DNA from: Klebsiella michiganensis
Lineage (GTDB): Bacteria > Pseudomonadota > Gammaproteobacteria > Enterobacterales > Enterobacteriaceae
Length of the DNA: 64,000 nucleotides
Assembly: GCA_000963575.1 (NCBI GenBank)
Contig: CP011077.1
Coordinates: 1,116,001-1,180,000 of the forward strand
Reading direction: 5' to 3'
Positions 43,099-52,004 of the stretch are shown one piece after another. How positions within the stretch are numbered: position 1 is the stretch's first letter; every line of letters starts with the position of its first letter. The notes beneath the pieces were generated by a model. It made no database searches. It was not told the origin of the DNA and was given only the letters and a program-made list of their open reading frames with translations. The position numbers and the translations under genes were made by a program.

Positions 43099-44043
43099 AT
43101 GGATATCATCGAACGTTATCAACCTGAATTTGTTCTTCGCCATGCGGCCCTGGATCCGGTATGCGAGTGCCCGGCCTGCTGCCGTGCCCCCGAAGGCTGG
43201 CCGCGCATCAGCGTAAACCTGGCGACCCAGGTTCGCGAAAGCCTGGACCCCGGCTGCGAAAGCGTTGCCCGCGAGCTGTTGCTTAATCCGCAGGCGTTTG
43301 TGTTGCACATGTCGGAGGGGGAATCGCCAGCCGCTGGTGAACTGAAGGCGTGGGACAGTACGCTCAACCAGCAGGGGATTCATCTGGCGGTGCATCCGGC
43401 CCTTTCCCTGGAGGAGAGCCTGTACGCCCTCGGCGTGCTGTTAAGCAAAGCGCAGCAGGATCTTGCTGACGATAACTGCGATCCCGCGCGGCTGGTTTCT
43501 ATGGGCGAGCAGCTTGCTCACCTGGCGGAGCATGGCGTGCTGGCACAACAGTTGGCGATGCTGCCGCCCATTGAAGAAAACGCCCTGGCCGCGCTAAAAG
43601 CGATGGGCGCCATGCGTCTGGATCTCAACCTGCCGATCGCGGAGAAAATGAGCGTGATGCTGAAATTGAGCGAATTAGGCGTCATGCCCGCCAGTCGCCT
43701 CAGCGAGCGTTTACTGGAGCTGCAAGCCGGCCTTCAGCGCTGTGAATGGCTAACGACACAGCCACATATCTTACGTAATGTACTGATTTACCGCCTGTAT
43801 CACGACGTCTTCCCCGGTCCTGGCTGCGAAAACTACGGGGCCGCCATGTTCTCGCTGGCGCAGGACTTCTTCCAGTTAAAAATGTTGTTCGCCATCGGGA
43901 GCGAGGCAGAGGAAAGTTTGACGGAGAAGACGATGATTGCGCTGTTTAGCGCGTGGTATCGCTGGCGTCAGGCCAACCCGACGGTGACGCACAAAGAAAA
44001 CAGTGCGGACTACAGCCTGCTTTGCGGACTTTCGCTGCTGTAA
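43099..44043 (+). CDS. FliB-like (lysine-N-methylase family) protein
   Basis: The 314-residue product shows the Cys-cluster pattern of FliB near its start (CECPACCRAPEGWPRISVNL) and a long helical remainder (ALAQDFFQLKMLFAIGSEAE). FliB methylates surface lysines of Salmonella flagellin. This protein is shorter than Salmonella FliB (about 400 residues), and some of its Cys positions differ, so activity is not certain. The Flag-2 name lafV may apply to this position. A purine-rich site (GGAGAAAGAA) precedes the ATG. Confidence 0.75.
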   Translation: MDIIERYQPEFVLRHAALDPVCECPACCRAPEGWPRISVNLATQVRESLDPGCESVARELLLNPQAFVLHMSEGESPAAGELKAWDSTLNQQGIHLAVHPALSLEESLYALGVLLSKAQQDLADDNCDPARLVSMGEQLAHLAEHGVLAQQLAMLPPIEENALAALKAMGAMRLDLNLPIAEKMSVMLKLSELGVMPASRLSERLLELQAGLQRCEWLTTQPHILRNVLIYRLYHDVFPGPGCENYGAAMFSLAQDFFQLKMLFAIGSEAEESLTEKTMIALFSAWYRWRQANPTVTHKENSADYSLLCGLSLL

Positions 44044-44109
44044 AGCAAAACCCCCCGCTGCCGCCTGAACGGGAACGGGGGAAGCTGTCAGGCTGATCTA
44101 AAAATAACG

Positions 44110-44550
44110 TTAAGCCGGCTGATAAAGCCAGTTTTCCGGCTCGCTGCTGTTCACCAGATTCTCAAGGATTTCCTGCTGCATCCCCAGCAATAACCCATTT
44201 CCTTCATTTGCTGTTTGACAGCGCATGGCCTGAATTTCCAGGTCGGCCCAAAGGGCGTTCACTTGCCCCTGATGTGACGCCGGCAGACAAGCAAGCAAGG
44301 CTTTAATCCCCTGCGGACCGGCGGGGATGCCCAGCCCGGCAAGCGTGGCATAACGCTGCTGGCTATGGGCGGCCAGGCGTTCATAGATTTGTATCAGCTT
44401 GCCGTTAAGCTCATCCAGCCTGGCGGACTGATGGCCCACGATAAGCTGGCGCTGCTGCTCCAGCAGGGTGTTAAGCTCGGTGTAGTATTGACGGTCAGCA
44501 ATCATGTCTGCAATTAACTGCTTAACGCCCTGGGCTGCATTGCTCATCAC
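44110..44550 (-). CDS. lfgN: Lateral flagellar chaperone FlgN
   Basis: The 146-residue all-helical protein (LIADMIADRQYYTELNTLLE) fits FlgN, the export chaperone of the hook-filament junction proteins FlgK and FlgL. It is directly downstream of lfgM (stop and start adjacent) and runs convergent to the FliB-like gene. Confidence 0.88.
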   Translation of the reverse strand: MMSNAAQGVKQLIADMIADRQYYTELNTLLEQQRQLIVGHQSARLDELNGKLIQIYERLAAHSQQRYATLAGLGIPAGPQGIKALLACLPASHQGQVNALWADLEIQAMRCQTANEGNGLLLGMQQEILENLVNSSEPENWLYQPA

Positions 44551-44823
44551 TTACCTCTGATAGTATTTCTGCATCGCGCCGGTCAACTCATCCAGATTGA
44601 GGCTGATTTTCCCTGCGCTGATGGCTTCTTTCATCGCTTCGACGCGCGCCATATCCACTTCCGGCATCGCGGCCATGTTCTGCTGTGCCTCGCCCAGAAC
44701 CGGATCCACCGGGCGAGCCTTTTCGGCGCTGCTGCCTTCTTCCGCCTGGGGGCGAGTCTGCTGAGCCGCTTTGCTGTTAAGCGGGGCAACGGCTGGGCTG
44801 TACTGGGTTGAATTGACTTTCAT
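44551..44823 (-). CDS. lfgM: Lateral anti-sigma-28 factor FlgM
   Basis: The 90-residue product has a disordered N-terminus and the conserved sigma-binding helices (VDMARVEAMKEAISAGKISL, LTGAMQKYYQR). It should hold LafS inactive until the hook is complete and it is exported. It forms a unit with lfgN. Confidence 0.93.
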   Translation of the reverse strand: MKVNSTQYSPAVAPLNSKAAQQTRPQAEEGSSAEKARPVDPVLGEAQQNMAAMPEVDMARVEAMKEAISAGKISLNLDELTGAMQKYYQR

Positions 44824-44963
44824 CGCTGTTCTCCGGTGGTTCTATGGTTCTGTTTTTTATTGCGTTGCAGGGTGATTCCATCGGGGAGGAAAGTCGCTTT
44901 CCTGTTCCCTTACCGGGGTAAGGCGACCCGGTAACAGCGAAACTTTAATAGCAAAATTAAAAA

Positions 44964-45479
44964 TTATTTTGTCTCGGCGTGGAGCATACGCACGACGCCC
45001 GCCTCGGCCACCACGGCGCTAACCACGCGTTGGCTGCTTTCATTCTTCACTTTAATCATTTCGCCTTTTCGCCCCTTTTTCATCGCTTCCCCAACGGTCC
45101 TGGCTTCAATCCCGTCCTGCATGGCCACCATCAGCACGCGCTGCCCGCGCTCAACCAGCACCGGTGACTCGAGGTGGGCGCGGGTAATGGGCTGGTCTGC
45201 ACGGAGGTGTCGCTTCAGCGTCATGCCGAGAGCGTCTTTGGGATTTGTCAGGTAGCTGGAACGCGATCCGGAAACCGGGCGTGTTTTGAGCTGAAGATCT
45301 GCCCCGGTCAACACATGCCCACGTTCCAGCGCGTGCTTCGCGGCGACCACGTTCTGCTCGGCGGCATAAAGTGCAGGCGTCAGCGCGAGCAAACTCGACA
45401 GCGTCGCAACCCGGAAGAAGAGGGGGAAGTTTGCTTTCCCTTTATACAGGTGTGGCTTGGTAAAATTCTTGATATTCAT
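44964..45479 (-). CDS. lfgA: Lateral P-ring assembly chaperone FlgA
   Basis: The 171-residue periplasmic chaperone has a long signal peptide (ATLSSLLALTPALYA) and a SAF-like domain (AAKHALERGHVLTGADLQLK) ending in the FlgA core (VEAGVVRML type, MVAMQDGIEARTVGEAMKKG). It helps FlgI form the P ring. It is divergent from lfgB, as in other flagellar systems. Confidence 0.93.
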   Translation of the reverse strand: MNIKNFTKPHLYKGKANFPLFFRVATLSSLLALTPALYAAEQNVVAAKHALERGHVLTGADLQLKTRPVSGSRSSYLTNPKDALGMTLKRHLRADQPITRAHLESPVLVERGQRVLMVAMQDGIEARTVGEAMKKGRKGEMIKVKNESSQRVVSAVVAEAGVVRMLHAETK

Positions 45480-45492
45480 GATGTTATAACTC

Positions 45493-45507
45493 TGGCACGG
45501 TAATTGC
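45493..45507 (+). promoter_or_regulatory. Sigma-54 promoter of the lfgB operon
   Basis: TGGCACGGTAATTGC matches the -24/-12 consensus (TGGCAC-N5-TTGC) exactly, about 60 bp before lfgB. The same 22-bp stretch recurs before lafB. LafK is the likely activator. Confidence 0.9.
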
Positions 45508-45565
45508 TAAACAAGGGTGAGTTAGCGATTTTTGGCCGTTGTTTTTCATCACGAGGATGTGGGCT

Positions 45566-45916
45566 GTGAGTATTTCTTTTGACAAAGCATTGGGTGTTCA
45601 TCCGCAGGCAGTAGCACTTCGACTTTCCCGAGCAGAGTTGCTATCCGCCAACCTGGCTAACGTCGACACCCCAAACTTCCAGGCTAAAGATATTGATTTT
45701 GCCGCGGAGATGCAACGTTCAGCGTGGAGTTTTTCAACTGCCTCTTCGCCGCAGGAAAAATATCGCGTGCCATATCAGCCCGCTTCCGATGGCAACACGG
45801 TCGCCTTAGACGTGGAGCAGGCTGAGTTTTCAAAAAATGTGCAGGACTACCAGGCAAGCCTGGCCTTTCTGAACATGAAATTTGTTGGCCTGAAAAAGGC
45901 TATCGAAGGGAAATAA
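45566..45916 (+). CDS. lfgB: Lateral flagellar proximal rod protein FlgB
   Basis: The 116-residue rod protein has the FlgB signature LSANLANVDTPNFQAKDIDF and a C-terminal coiled coil. The GTG at 45566 is preferred because GAGG lies 9 nt upstream; an ATG at 45557 directly abuts that site. It is first in the lfgB-L-lafW unit. Confidence 0.9.
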   Translation: MSISFDKALGVHPQAVALRLSRAELLSANLANVDTPNFQAKDIDFAAEMQRSAWSFSTASSPQEKYRVPYQPASDGNTVALDVEQAEFSKNVQDYQASLAFLNMKFVGLKKAIEGK

Positions 45917-45938
45917 CGGACTCAGGTAAGCATGCAAG

Positions 45939-46364
45939 ATGGCATTTAACAATATCTATCGTGTTTCAGGCTCAGCGATGACGGCACAAACCGTTCGCCT
46001 GAATACCATCGCCAGCAACATGGCAAACGCTGACTCGCCCTCGGCGACAGAAAACGGCGTCTACAAGGCGCGCCGCCCGGTGTTTGCCTCGGTTTATCAA
46101 AATGATGAGTTGATGGGCAACCGGGCGCTGACCGGGGCAAGAGTGCAGGTGATGGATGTCGTTGAAACCGGCAACGCGGTGCAGCGCTATGAGCCTAACC
46201 ACCCGATGGCGGATGACCGCGGCTACGTCTATTACCCGGACGTTAACGTGGTGGAAGAGATGGCGGACATGATGTCGGCCTCACGCAGTTTTGAAACCAG
46301 CGTGGATGTGCTTAACAGCGTGAAAAGTATGCAGCAAAGCCTGCTGCGCCTTGGAGAAGTGTGA
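45939..46364 (+). CDS. lfgC: Lateral flagellar proximal rod protein FlgC
   Basis: The 141-residue rod protein has the N-terminal rod motif (LNTIASNMANADSPSATENG), the YPDVNVVEEMADMMSASRSF segment and a typical FlgC C-terminus. Confidence 0.95.
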   Translation: MAFNNIYRVSGSAMTAQTVRLNTIASNMANADSPSATENGVYKARRPVFASVYQNDELMGNRALTGARVQVMDVVETGNAVQRYEPNHPMADDRGYVYYPDVNVVEEMADMMSASRSFETSVDVLNSVKSMQQSLLRLGEV

Positions 46365-46366
46365 AC

Positions 46367-47041
46367 ATGAATGTGAATAACGACGCCAGTAATTTTAGCG
46401 CCAGCGGCAACAATGGCGTGGCGAACAATGGCAGCGCAGCCGGTATGAACAGCCTGTTTATGCAGCTTCTGGTTGCGCAAATCCAAAACCAGGACCCGCT
46501 AAACCCAACGGACGGCACCGAATATGTCGGCCAACTGGCGCAATTGACCCAGGTGCAATCGATGGAAACCATGTCCCAGTTGATGGCCAACAACGCCGTG
46601 CTGATGGACAACCTGCAAACGCTCAGCACCGGAAACCTCGTCGGACAGAAGGTGATGGTGCAGAGCAGTAGCTTTACTTCCGACGGGACGACGACCGTAG
46701 ACGGACGGTTGACGCTGGAACATGCCGCAGGCGTCGTGACCGTGATCGTTAAGGATTCCGCCGGTACCGAGCACAAAATCGAGCTGGGCAAGCAGGACGC
46801 CGGGCAGGTGGATTTTACCCTCGACCCGGAAACAATGGGGCTGGCAGAAGGGAAATACACGCTCAGCGTGGTGACCGATACCGGGGAAGAAACCGTGCCG
46901 ATTGAGCTGGGAGGCATCATCAACAACGTGCGCATTCCTCTGGACGGCAGCCCGACCATGCTCAACATTTCGGGCCTGGGCGAAATTGCCTACAACTACA
47001 TCAGCCAATTTGGACAATCTGCCCCTGCCGGCAAGGCATAA
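46367..47041 (+). CDS. lfgD: Lateral flagellar hook cap protein FlgD
   Basis: The 224-residue hook-cap scaffold has the FlgD N-terminal motif (LFMQLLVAQIQNQDPLNPTD, VGQLAQLTQVQSMETM) and tandem C-terminal Ig-like domains. GGAGAAG lies ahead of the ATG at 46367, 2 bp after the lfgC stop. Confidence 0.95.
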   Translation: MNVNNDASNFSASGNNGVANNGSAAGMNSLFMQLLVAQIQNQDPLNPTDGTEYVGQLAQLTQVQSMETMSQLMANNAVLMDNLQTLSTGNLVGQKVMVQSSSFTSDGTTTVDGRLTLEHAAGVVTVIVKDSAGTEHKIELGKQDAGQVDFTLDPETMGLAEGKYTLSVVTDTGEETVPIELGGIINNVRIPLDGSPTMLNISGLGEIAYNYISQFGQSAPAGKA

Positions 47042-47076
47042 ATCAGGGTTTGCAGAATTAATCAGGAAGACATTAT

Positions 47077-48270
47077 ATGAGTTTTAGCATTGCCACCTCC
47101 GGCCTTAACGCCATCACCGAACAGCTGAATGCGATTTCTAACAACATTGCCAACTCCGGTACCGTAGGGTTTAAATCCGGCCGCGCGGAGTTTGCTGCCC
47201 TGTATGCCCAAAGCCAGCCGCTTGGCGTGGGCGTCACCGGCATGACCCAGAGCATTACCCGTGGAGGCGCTATCAATGCCACCGGTAATGGCCTGGATTT
47301 GGCTATCTCCGGCAACGGCTTTTTCGTGGTGCGCGATAGCGCAGGCACAACGGCCTATACCCGCGCGGGCTATTTCGGTACCGACAACAACGGCAACCTT
47401 ATCAACAGCTCCGGCATGAACCTGCAGGGTTACCCGGTTGACGCCAACGGCGTGCTGCAGGTGGGCAGCATCGGCAATCTGACCATCAGCAGCGGTTCCA
47501 TCCCTGCGAAAGCCACCGAAAATATCGATTTCACCGCCAACCTGGATGCCCGGGCGGAAAAACCCGTTACCGCTAAATTCGATCCTAAAGACAACACCTC
47601 CTACAACAATACTTACGCGACGCAGGTCTACGACTCGCTGGGCCGCGAACACACGATTAATCAGTATTTCGTTAAGACCGACGAAAATACCTGGGAAGTT
47701 TACTACTACATGGACGACCAGCCGCTGACGAACCCGGCGAGCAAAACCATGACTTTTAGCGATCAGGGCATTTTGAGTGAGCCAAACGGAGCCGTGAAAC
47801 TGACCATTGATATTCCCGGCGCACAGGCGATGGATGTCGACCTGAGCTACACCGGCACCACCCAGTACGGCTCTGATTTCTCCGTCAGTAAAAATAAGGG
47901 GAACGGCTACGCATCCGGTGAAAAAACGGGTCAGCAAATTGACGAGGACGGATCGGTGTATGCCACGTTTTCCAACGGCGAGCGCATGCTGCAGGGACAG
48001 CTGATCCTGGCCAACTTTGCGAATCCGAACGGGCTGGCCGCACAGGACGGCACCACCTGGATGCAGACCGCCGCATCAGGGACACCGCTGACCGGCACCC
48101 CGGGAAGCGGCCTGCTCGGCCCGGTTAAAGCCGGGGCACTGGAAGCCTCTAACGTTGACCTGACGTCCGAACTGGTGGGGTTGATGAGCGCCCAGCGTAA
48201 CTACCAGGCGAACACCAAAGTCATCAGCACCAACGACAGCATGATGAACGCGCTGTTCCAGGCCGTGTAA
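47077..48270 (+). CDS. lfgE: Lateral flagellar hook protein FlgE
   Basis: The 397-residue hook subunit has the N-terminal rod motif (LNAISNNIANSGTVGFKSGR) and the FlgE/F/G family C-terminus (EASNVDLTSELVGLMSAQRN). Its stop overlaps the lfgF start by one base. Confidence 0.96.
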   Translation: MSFSIATSGLNAITEQLNAISNNIANSGTVGFKSGRAEFAALYAQSQPLGVGVTGMTQSITRGGAINATGNGLDLAISGNGFFVVRDSAGTTAYTRAGYFGTDNNGNLINSSGMNLQGYPVDANGVLQVGSIGNLTISSGSIPAKATENIDFTANLDARAEKPVTAKFDPKDNTSYNNTYATQVYDSLGREHTINQYFVKTDENTWEVYYYMDDQPLTNPASKTMTFSDQGILSEPNGAVKLTIDIPGAQAMDVDLSYTGTTQYGSDFSVSKNKGNGYASGEKTGQQIDEDGSVYATFSNGERMLQGQLILANFANPNGLAAQDGTTWMQTAASGTPLTGTPGSGLLGPVKAGALEASNVDLTSELVGLMSAQRNYQANTKVISTNDSMMNALFQAV

Positions 48271-49001
48271 TGGATCACTTAATTTATACCGCGGTAAGCG
48301 GCGCAAACCGCAGCCTGTCCCAGCAGCAGATCCACGCCAACAACCTGGCTAACGTCAATACCCATGGCTTTCGTAGCGATCTGGAAAGCGCGCAGGCTCA
48401 GCAGATCGAGGGCGCGGGCTACGACTCACGCTATCTGGTGCAGCCGACTAGCGGCGGCGTTGACATGACGCCGGGGGCGATGAAGCAGACCGGTCGCGAT
48501 CTCGACGTTGCCCTGCGCGGAAACGGCCTGATCGCCCTCGGCAGCGGCAACCGCGAAGTTTATACCCGCCACGGTCAAATTGACGTCGGCCCTGAAGGCG
48601 ATCTGACGATCGGCGGCTTGCCGGTCGAAGGTGACAACGGGCCTATCGTGCTGCCGCCATTTTCACACATCTCCATTGCTCAGGACGGGGTGATAAGCAT
48701 TGTGCCGGATGACGGCGGCCCCGCCGTACCGGTGGAAATCGATCGCCTCAAGCTGGTGGATATCCCCGCCGGGCAGTTGCGGAAAAACAGCGCCGGGCTC
48801 CTCGTCACTAACGCGCTGAACAACCCGCGTAATGAAGACGTGATGGTGGCCTCCGGGCATCTTGAAAGCGCTAACGTGTCGGCCATCAGTGAGATGGTCT
48901 CCAGCATTGCGCTGAACCGGCAGTTTGAGGCGCAGATCAAGATGATGAAAGCGGCAGATGACCTGGCCACGGCGGGCAATCGCCTGCTGCGCGGCAGTTG
49001 A
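48270..49001 (+). CDS. lfgF: Lateral flagellar rod protein FlgF
   Basis: The 243-residue proximal/distal rod protein has QIHANNLANVNTHGFRSDLE near its start and ESANVSAISEMVSSIALNRQ at its end. Confidence 0.95.
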   Translation: MDHLIYTAVSGANRSLSQQQIHANNLANVNTHGFRSDLESAQAQQIEGAGYDSRYLVQPTSGGVDMTPGAMKQTGRDLDVALRGNGLIALGSGNREVYTRHGQIDVGPEGDLTIGGLPVEGDNGPIVLPPFSHISIAQDGVISIVPDDGGPAVPVEIDRLKLVDIPAGQLRKNSAGLLVTNALNNPRNEDVMVASGHLESANVSAISEMVSSIALNRQFEAQIKMMKAADDLATAGNRLLRGS

Positions 49002-49019
49002 TGACAAGGAAAGAGAACG

Positions 49020-49805
49020 ATGAATCCAGCTTTATGGGTAAGTAAAACCGGGCTTGCGGCGCAGGATGCCAAAATGGGCGCGATTTCTAACAACCTCGCC
49101 AACGTCAATACCTCCGGGTTTAAGCGCGACCGCGTGATGTTCTCGGATCTGTTTTATCAGAACCAGCGCGCCCCGGGCGGGCAGCTCGATCAGAACAACA
49201 CCGCACCCACCGGCATCCAGTTCGGCAGCGGTGTGAAAATTGTCGGCACGCAGAAAGAGTTTTCCACCGGCAACATTCAGAACACCGGGCAGGAACTGGA
49301 CGTGGCGATTACCGGGCAAGGGTTCTTTCAGGTCGAAACGCCGGACGGCGAAATCGCCTATACCCGTGCGGGCAACCTGCAGCGCAATCAAGAAGGGGTG
49401 ATTACCAACGCCGCAGGGCTGCCGTTGGTGCCGCAAATTGAGCTGCCGGCGAATACCAAACAGCTTCAGATAGCGAAAGACGGCACCGTGATGGCGCTGG
49501 TGGGCGGCGAAGCCGATCCCGTTGAGCTAGGGCAGATTACCCTGGTGAACTTCGTCAATCCGGCCGGTCTGGAAGCCGTGGGCGGCAACCTCTACCGCGA
49601 AACGGCCGCCAGTGGTGAAGCCGTCGAAGGCATCCCCGGCGAAGAGGCTTTCGGCCAGCTGGAGCAGGGCTCACTCGAGGGGTCTAACGTGCAGGTCGTC
49701 GAGGAGATGGTGGACATGATTACCGTTCAGCGCGCCTACGAAATGAACGCCAAAATGGTGTCCGCCGCCGACGATATGCTCAAGTTTGTCACCCAGACGA
49801 TGTGA
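49020..49805 (+). CDS. lfgG: Lateral flagellar distal rod protein FlgG
   Basis: The 261-residue distal rod protein has MGAISNNLANVNTSGFKRDR, the central LDVAITGQGFFQVETPDGEI and the C-terminal EGSNVQVVEEMVDMITVQRA. Length matches FlgG almost exactly. Confidence 0.97.
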   Translation: MNPALWVSKTGLAAQDAKMGAISNNLANVNTSGFKRDRVMFSDLFYQNQRAPGGQLDQNNTAPTGIQFGSGVKIVGTQKEFSTGNIQNTGQELDVAITGQGFFQVETPDGEIAYTRAGNLQRNQEGVITNAAGLPLVPQIELPANTKQLQIAKDGTVMALVGGEADPVELGQITLVNFVNPAGLEAVGGNLYRETAASGEAVEGIPGEEAFGQLEQGSLEGSNVQVVEEMVDMITVQRAYEMNAKMVSAADDMLKFVTQTM

Positions 49806-49832
49806 TGATGGGTTAATGAAGTGAAGAGAGTC

Positions 49833-50498
49833 ATGAAAAAGCAGTGTTTTATCGGTTTACTGGCATTGATGCTGGCCGGGTGTGAAAGCCCGGCTTTGCT
49901 GGTGCATAAAGACGATGCGGCCTTTGCGCCGCCGGAAGATTTCATCATGCCGGACACGGCGGTGCAGGGGGGCGGGGTCTATAACGGCGGCTATAACTGG
50001 TCGCTGACCCAGGATCGCCGGGCCTATCGCGTGGGCGATATCCTGACCGTGCGTCTCGATGAGTCAACCCAGGCCAGTAAACAAGCCCGCACCAACTTCG
50101 GCAAGAAAAACGACGTCACGCTCGGCGTGCCGCAGGCATTCGGCCACTCGGTCGACAAGCTAAGCGGTTCCGTGGACGGCGAGCGCAACTTCAACGGCAA
50201 CGCCAGTTCCCAGCAGCAAAACAGCCTGCGCGGCTCCATTACCGTTGCGGTATTCAAAGTGCTGCCAAACGGCGTGCTGGCGGTGCGCGGTGAGAAATGG
50301 CTCACCCTCAATCAGGGGGATGAGTACATGCGCGTCACGGGCCTGGTCCGTGCCGATGATGTCGAGCGGGATAACACCGTTTCTTCCCAGCGCATCGCTA
50401 ACGCCCGCATCTCGTATGCAGGCCGGGGGGCGCTGAGCGACTCGAATGCGGCGGGCTGGCTGACGCGTATCTTCAACCACCCGCTGTTCCCTATCTAA
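49833..50498 (+). CDS. lfgH: Lateral flagellar L-ring lipoprotein FlgH
   Basis: The 221-residue outer-membrane lipoprotein has a signal with lipobox LAGC (Cys at about 17). The L-ring core is YRVGDILTVRLDESTQASKQ and the C-terminal VEDNTVSSQRIANARISYAG-type region follows. The ATG at 49833 starts the lipoprotein signal. Confidence 0.95.
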   Translation: MKKQCFIGLLALMLAGCESPALLVHKDDAAFAPPEDFIMPDTAVQGGGVYNGGYNWSLTQDRRAYRVGDILTVRLDESTQASKQARTNFGKKNDVTLGVPQAFGHSVDKLSGSVDGERNFNGNASSQQQNSLRGSITVAVFKVLPNGVLAVRGEKWLTLNQGDEYMRVTGLVRADDVERDNTVSSQRIANARISYAGRGALSDSNAAGWLTRIFNHPLFPI

Positions 50499-50510
50499 CC
50501 GGAGTTGACG

Positions 50511-51602
50511 ATGCGTAACGTAGCGCTTTTCCTCTCGCTCCTGTGGAGTACCTGTGCGTTGGCTGAAACGCTGGGCAACATCGTGGATATTCAGGGCGTA
50601 CGCGGCAACCAGCTAGTGGGCTACAGCCTGGTGGTTGGCCTGGACGGTTCCGGCGATAAAAACCAGGTGAAATTTACCAGTCAGTCGGTGACCAACATGC
50701 TGCGTCAGTTTGGCGTGCAGTTGCCTACAAAAATTGACCCTAAGGTGAAAAACGTCGCCGCGGTAGCCATCAGCGCCACGCTACCGCCGGGCTATGCTCG
50801 CGGGCAGTCTATTGACGTGACGGTTTCTTCTATTGGCGACGCAAAGAGTTTGCGCGGAGGCACGCTGCTGCTTACCCAGCTTCGGGGGGCCGACGGCGAA
50901 GTCTATGCCCTGGCCCAGGGCAATGTAGTGGTGGGCGGCGTGAAAGCGGAGGGCAACAGCGGTTCCAGCGTGACCGTGAACACGCCAACGGTAGGGCGAG
51001 TGCCGAACGGCGGCTCTATCGAGCGCGAGATCCCAACCGATTTTCAGGACAACAGCCAGGTGATGCTTAACCTGAAGCGTCCAAGTTTTAAAACCGCCAA
51101 TAACGTAGCGGTCGCGCTGAACAGCGCCTTTGGAGCAAACACCGCCGTCGCGCAAAGCGCGACTAACGTTGCGGTGCGTGCGCCGATGGATCCCGGCGAG
51201 CGCGTGCGTTTTATGTCGATGCTGGAAGATGTGCAAATTAACGCCGGGAAGCAACCGCCTCGCGTGGTGTTTAACGCCCGTACCGGCACGGTAGTTATCG
51301 GTGACGGTGTGGTGGTACGTGCCGCGGCCGTTTCTCACGGCAACCTGACGGTGACCATTCGCGAAAGCAGCAATGTCAGCCAGCCGGGCGCATTCAGCCA
51401 GGGCCGGACCGTGGTGACGCCGGACAGCGACGTTAACGTTAATCGCGGACGTGGTCAGATGGTCACCCTTCCCGCTGGAACCAGCCTGCGCAGCATTGTT
51501 AGCACCATTAACAGCCTCGGGGCAGCCCCGGACGACACCATGGCCATTCTGCAGGCGCTGCATGAGGCCGGGGCGCTGGACGCCGAGCTGGTGGTGATTT
51601 AA
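50511..51602 (+). CDS. lfgI: Lateral flagellar P-ring protein FlgI
   Basis: The 363-residue periplasmic ring protein has a signal peptide ([13 protein letters not shown]). The FlgI motifs are [57 protein letters not shown] and a C-terminal [17 protein letters not shown]. Confidence 0.97.
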   Translation: MRNVALFLSLLWSTCALAETLGNIVDIQGVRGNQLVGYSLVVGLDGSGDKNQVKFTSQSVTNMLRQFGVQLPTKIDPKVKNVAAVAISATLPPGYARGQSIDVTVSSIGDAKSLRGGTLLLTQLRGADGEVYALAQGNVVVGGVKAEGNSGSSVTVNTPTVGRVPNGGSIEREIPTDFQDNSQVMLNLKRPSFKTANNVAVALNSAFGANTAVAQSATNVAVRAPMDPGERVRFMSMLEDVQINAGKQPPRVVFNARTGTVVIGDGVVVRAAAVSHGNLTVTIRESSNVSQPGAFSQGRTVVTPDSDVNVNRGRGQMVTLPAGTSLRSIVSTINSLGAAPDDTMAILQALHEAGALDAELVVI

Positions 51603-51611
51603 GGAACCCAG

Positions 51612-52001
51612 ATGATCAATCCGATTAACCGGCAACAAACCGTGCTGCCCGGCGATATGACCGGCCAGGTCAAGCCACAAAATATTGAGCAGGCAGCCGA
51701 ACAGTTTGAAGCGATGTTCCTGCGTTCGATGATGCAGCAGATGCGTAAAGCCTCGGATGCCATGGCCGCCGAGGACAGCCCGTTTAACAGTAAGCAGCAG
51801 CGCATGATGCGTGACTTTTACGACGATCGCCTGGCCTCTGAGCTGGCGTCGCAGCGCAGCACCGGCATTGCCGGGATGATTATCGCTCAGCTGGCGCCTG
51901 CCGGGGTTAAGGCCGGGATGAAAAGTGCCGCTTTAACACAGCAGCCAACAGAAATAGCCACCCCGGTCATCCCCGTGATGCGTCGCGGTCAGGAGTCATA
52001 A
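51612..52001 (+). CDS. lfgJ: Lateral flagellar rod-cap protein FlgJ, short form
   Basis: The 129-residue protein holds only the N-terminal rod-capping domain (AEQFEAMFLRSMMQQMRKAS). The C-terminal muramidase domain present in the ~313-residue primary FlgJ of E. coli and Salmonella is missing. A separate enzyme must open the wall for the lateral rod. No muramidase gene is seen in this cluster. It lies between lfgI and lfgK as usual. Confidence 0.94.
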   Translation: MINPINRQQTVLPGDMTGQVKPQNIEQAAEQFEAMFLRSMMQQMRKASDAMAAEDSPFNSKQQRMMRDFYDDRLASELASQRSTGIAGMIIAQLAPAGVKAGMKSAALTQQPTEIATPVIPVMRRGQES

Positions 52002-52004
52002 CAG

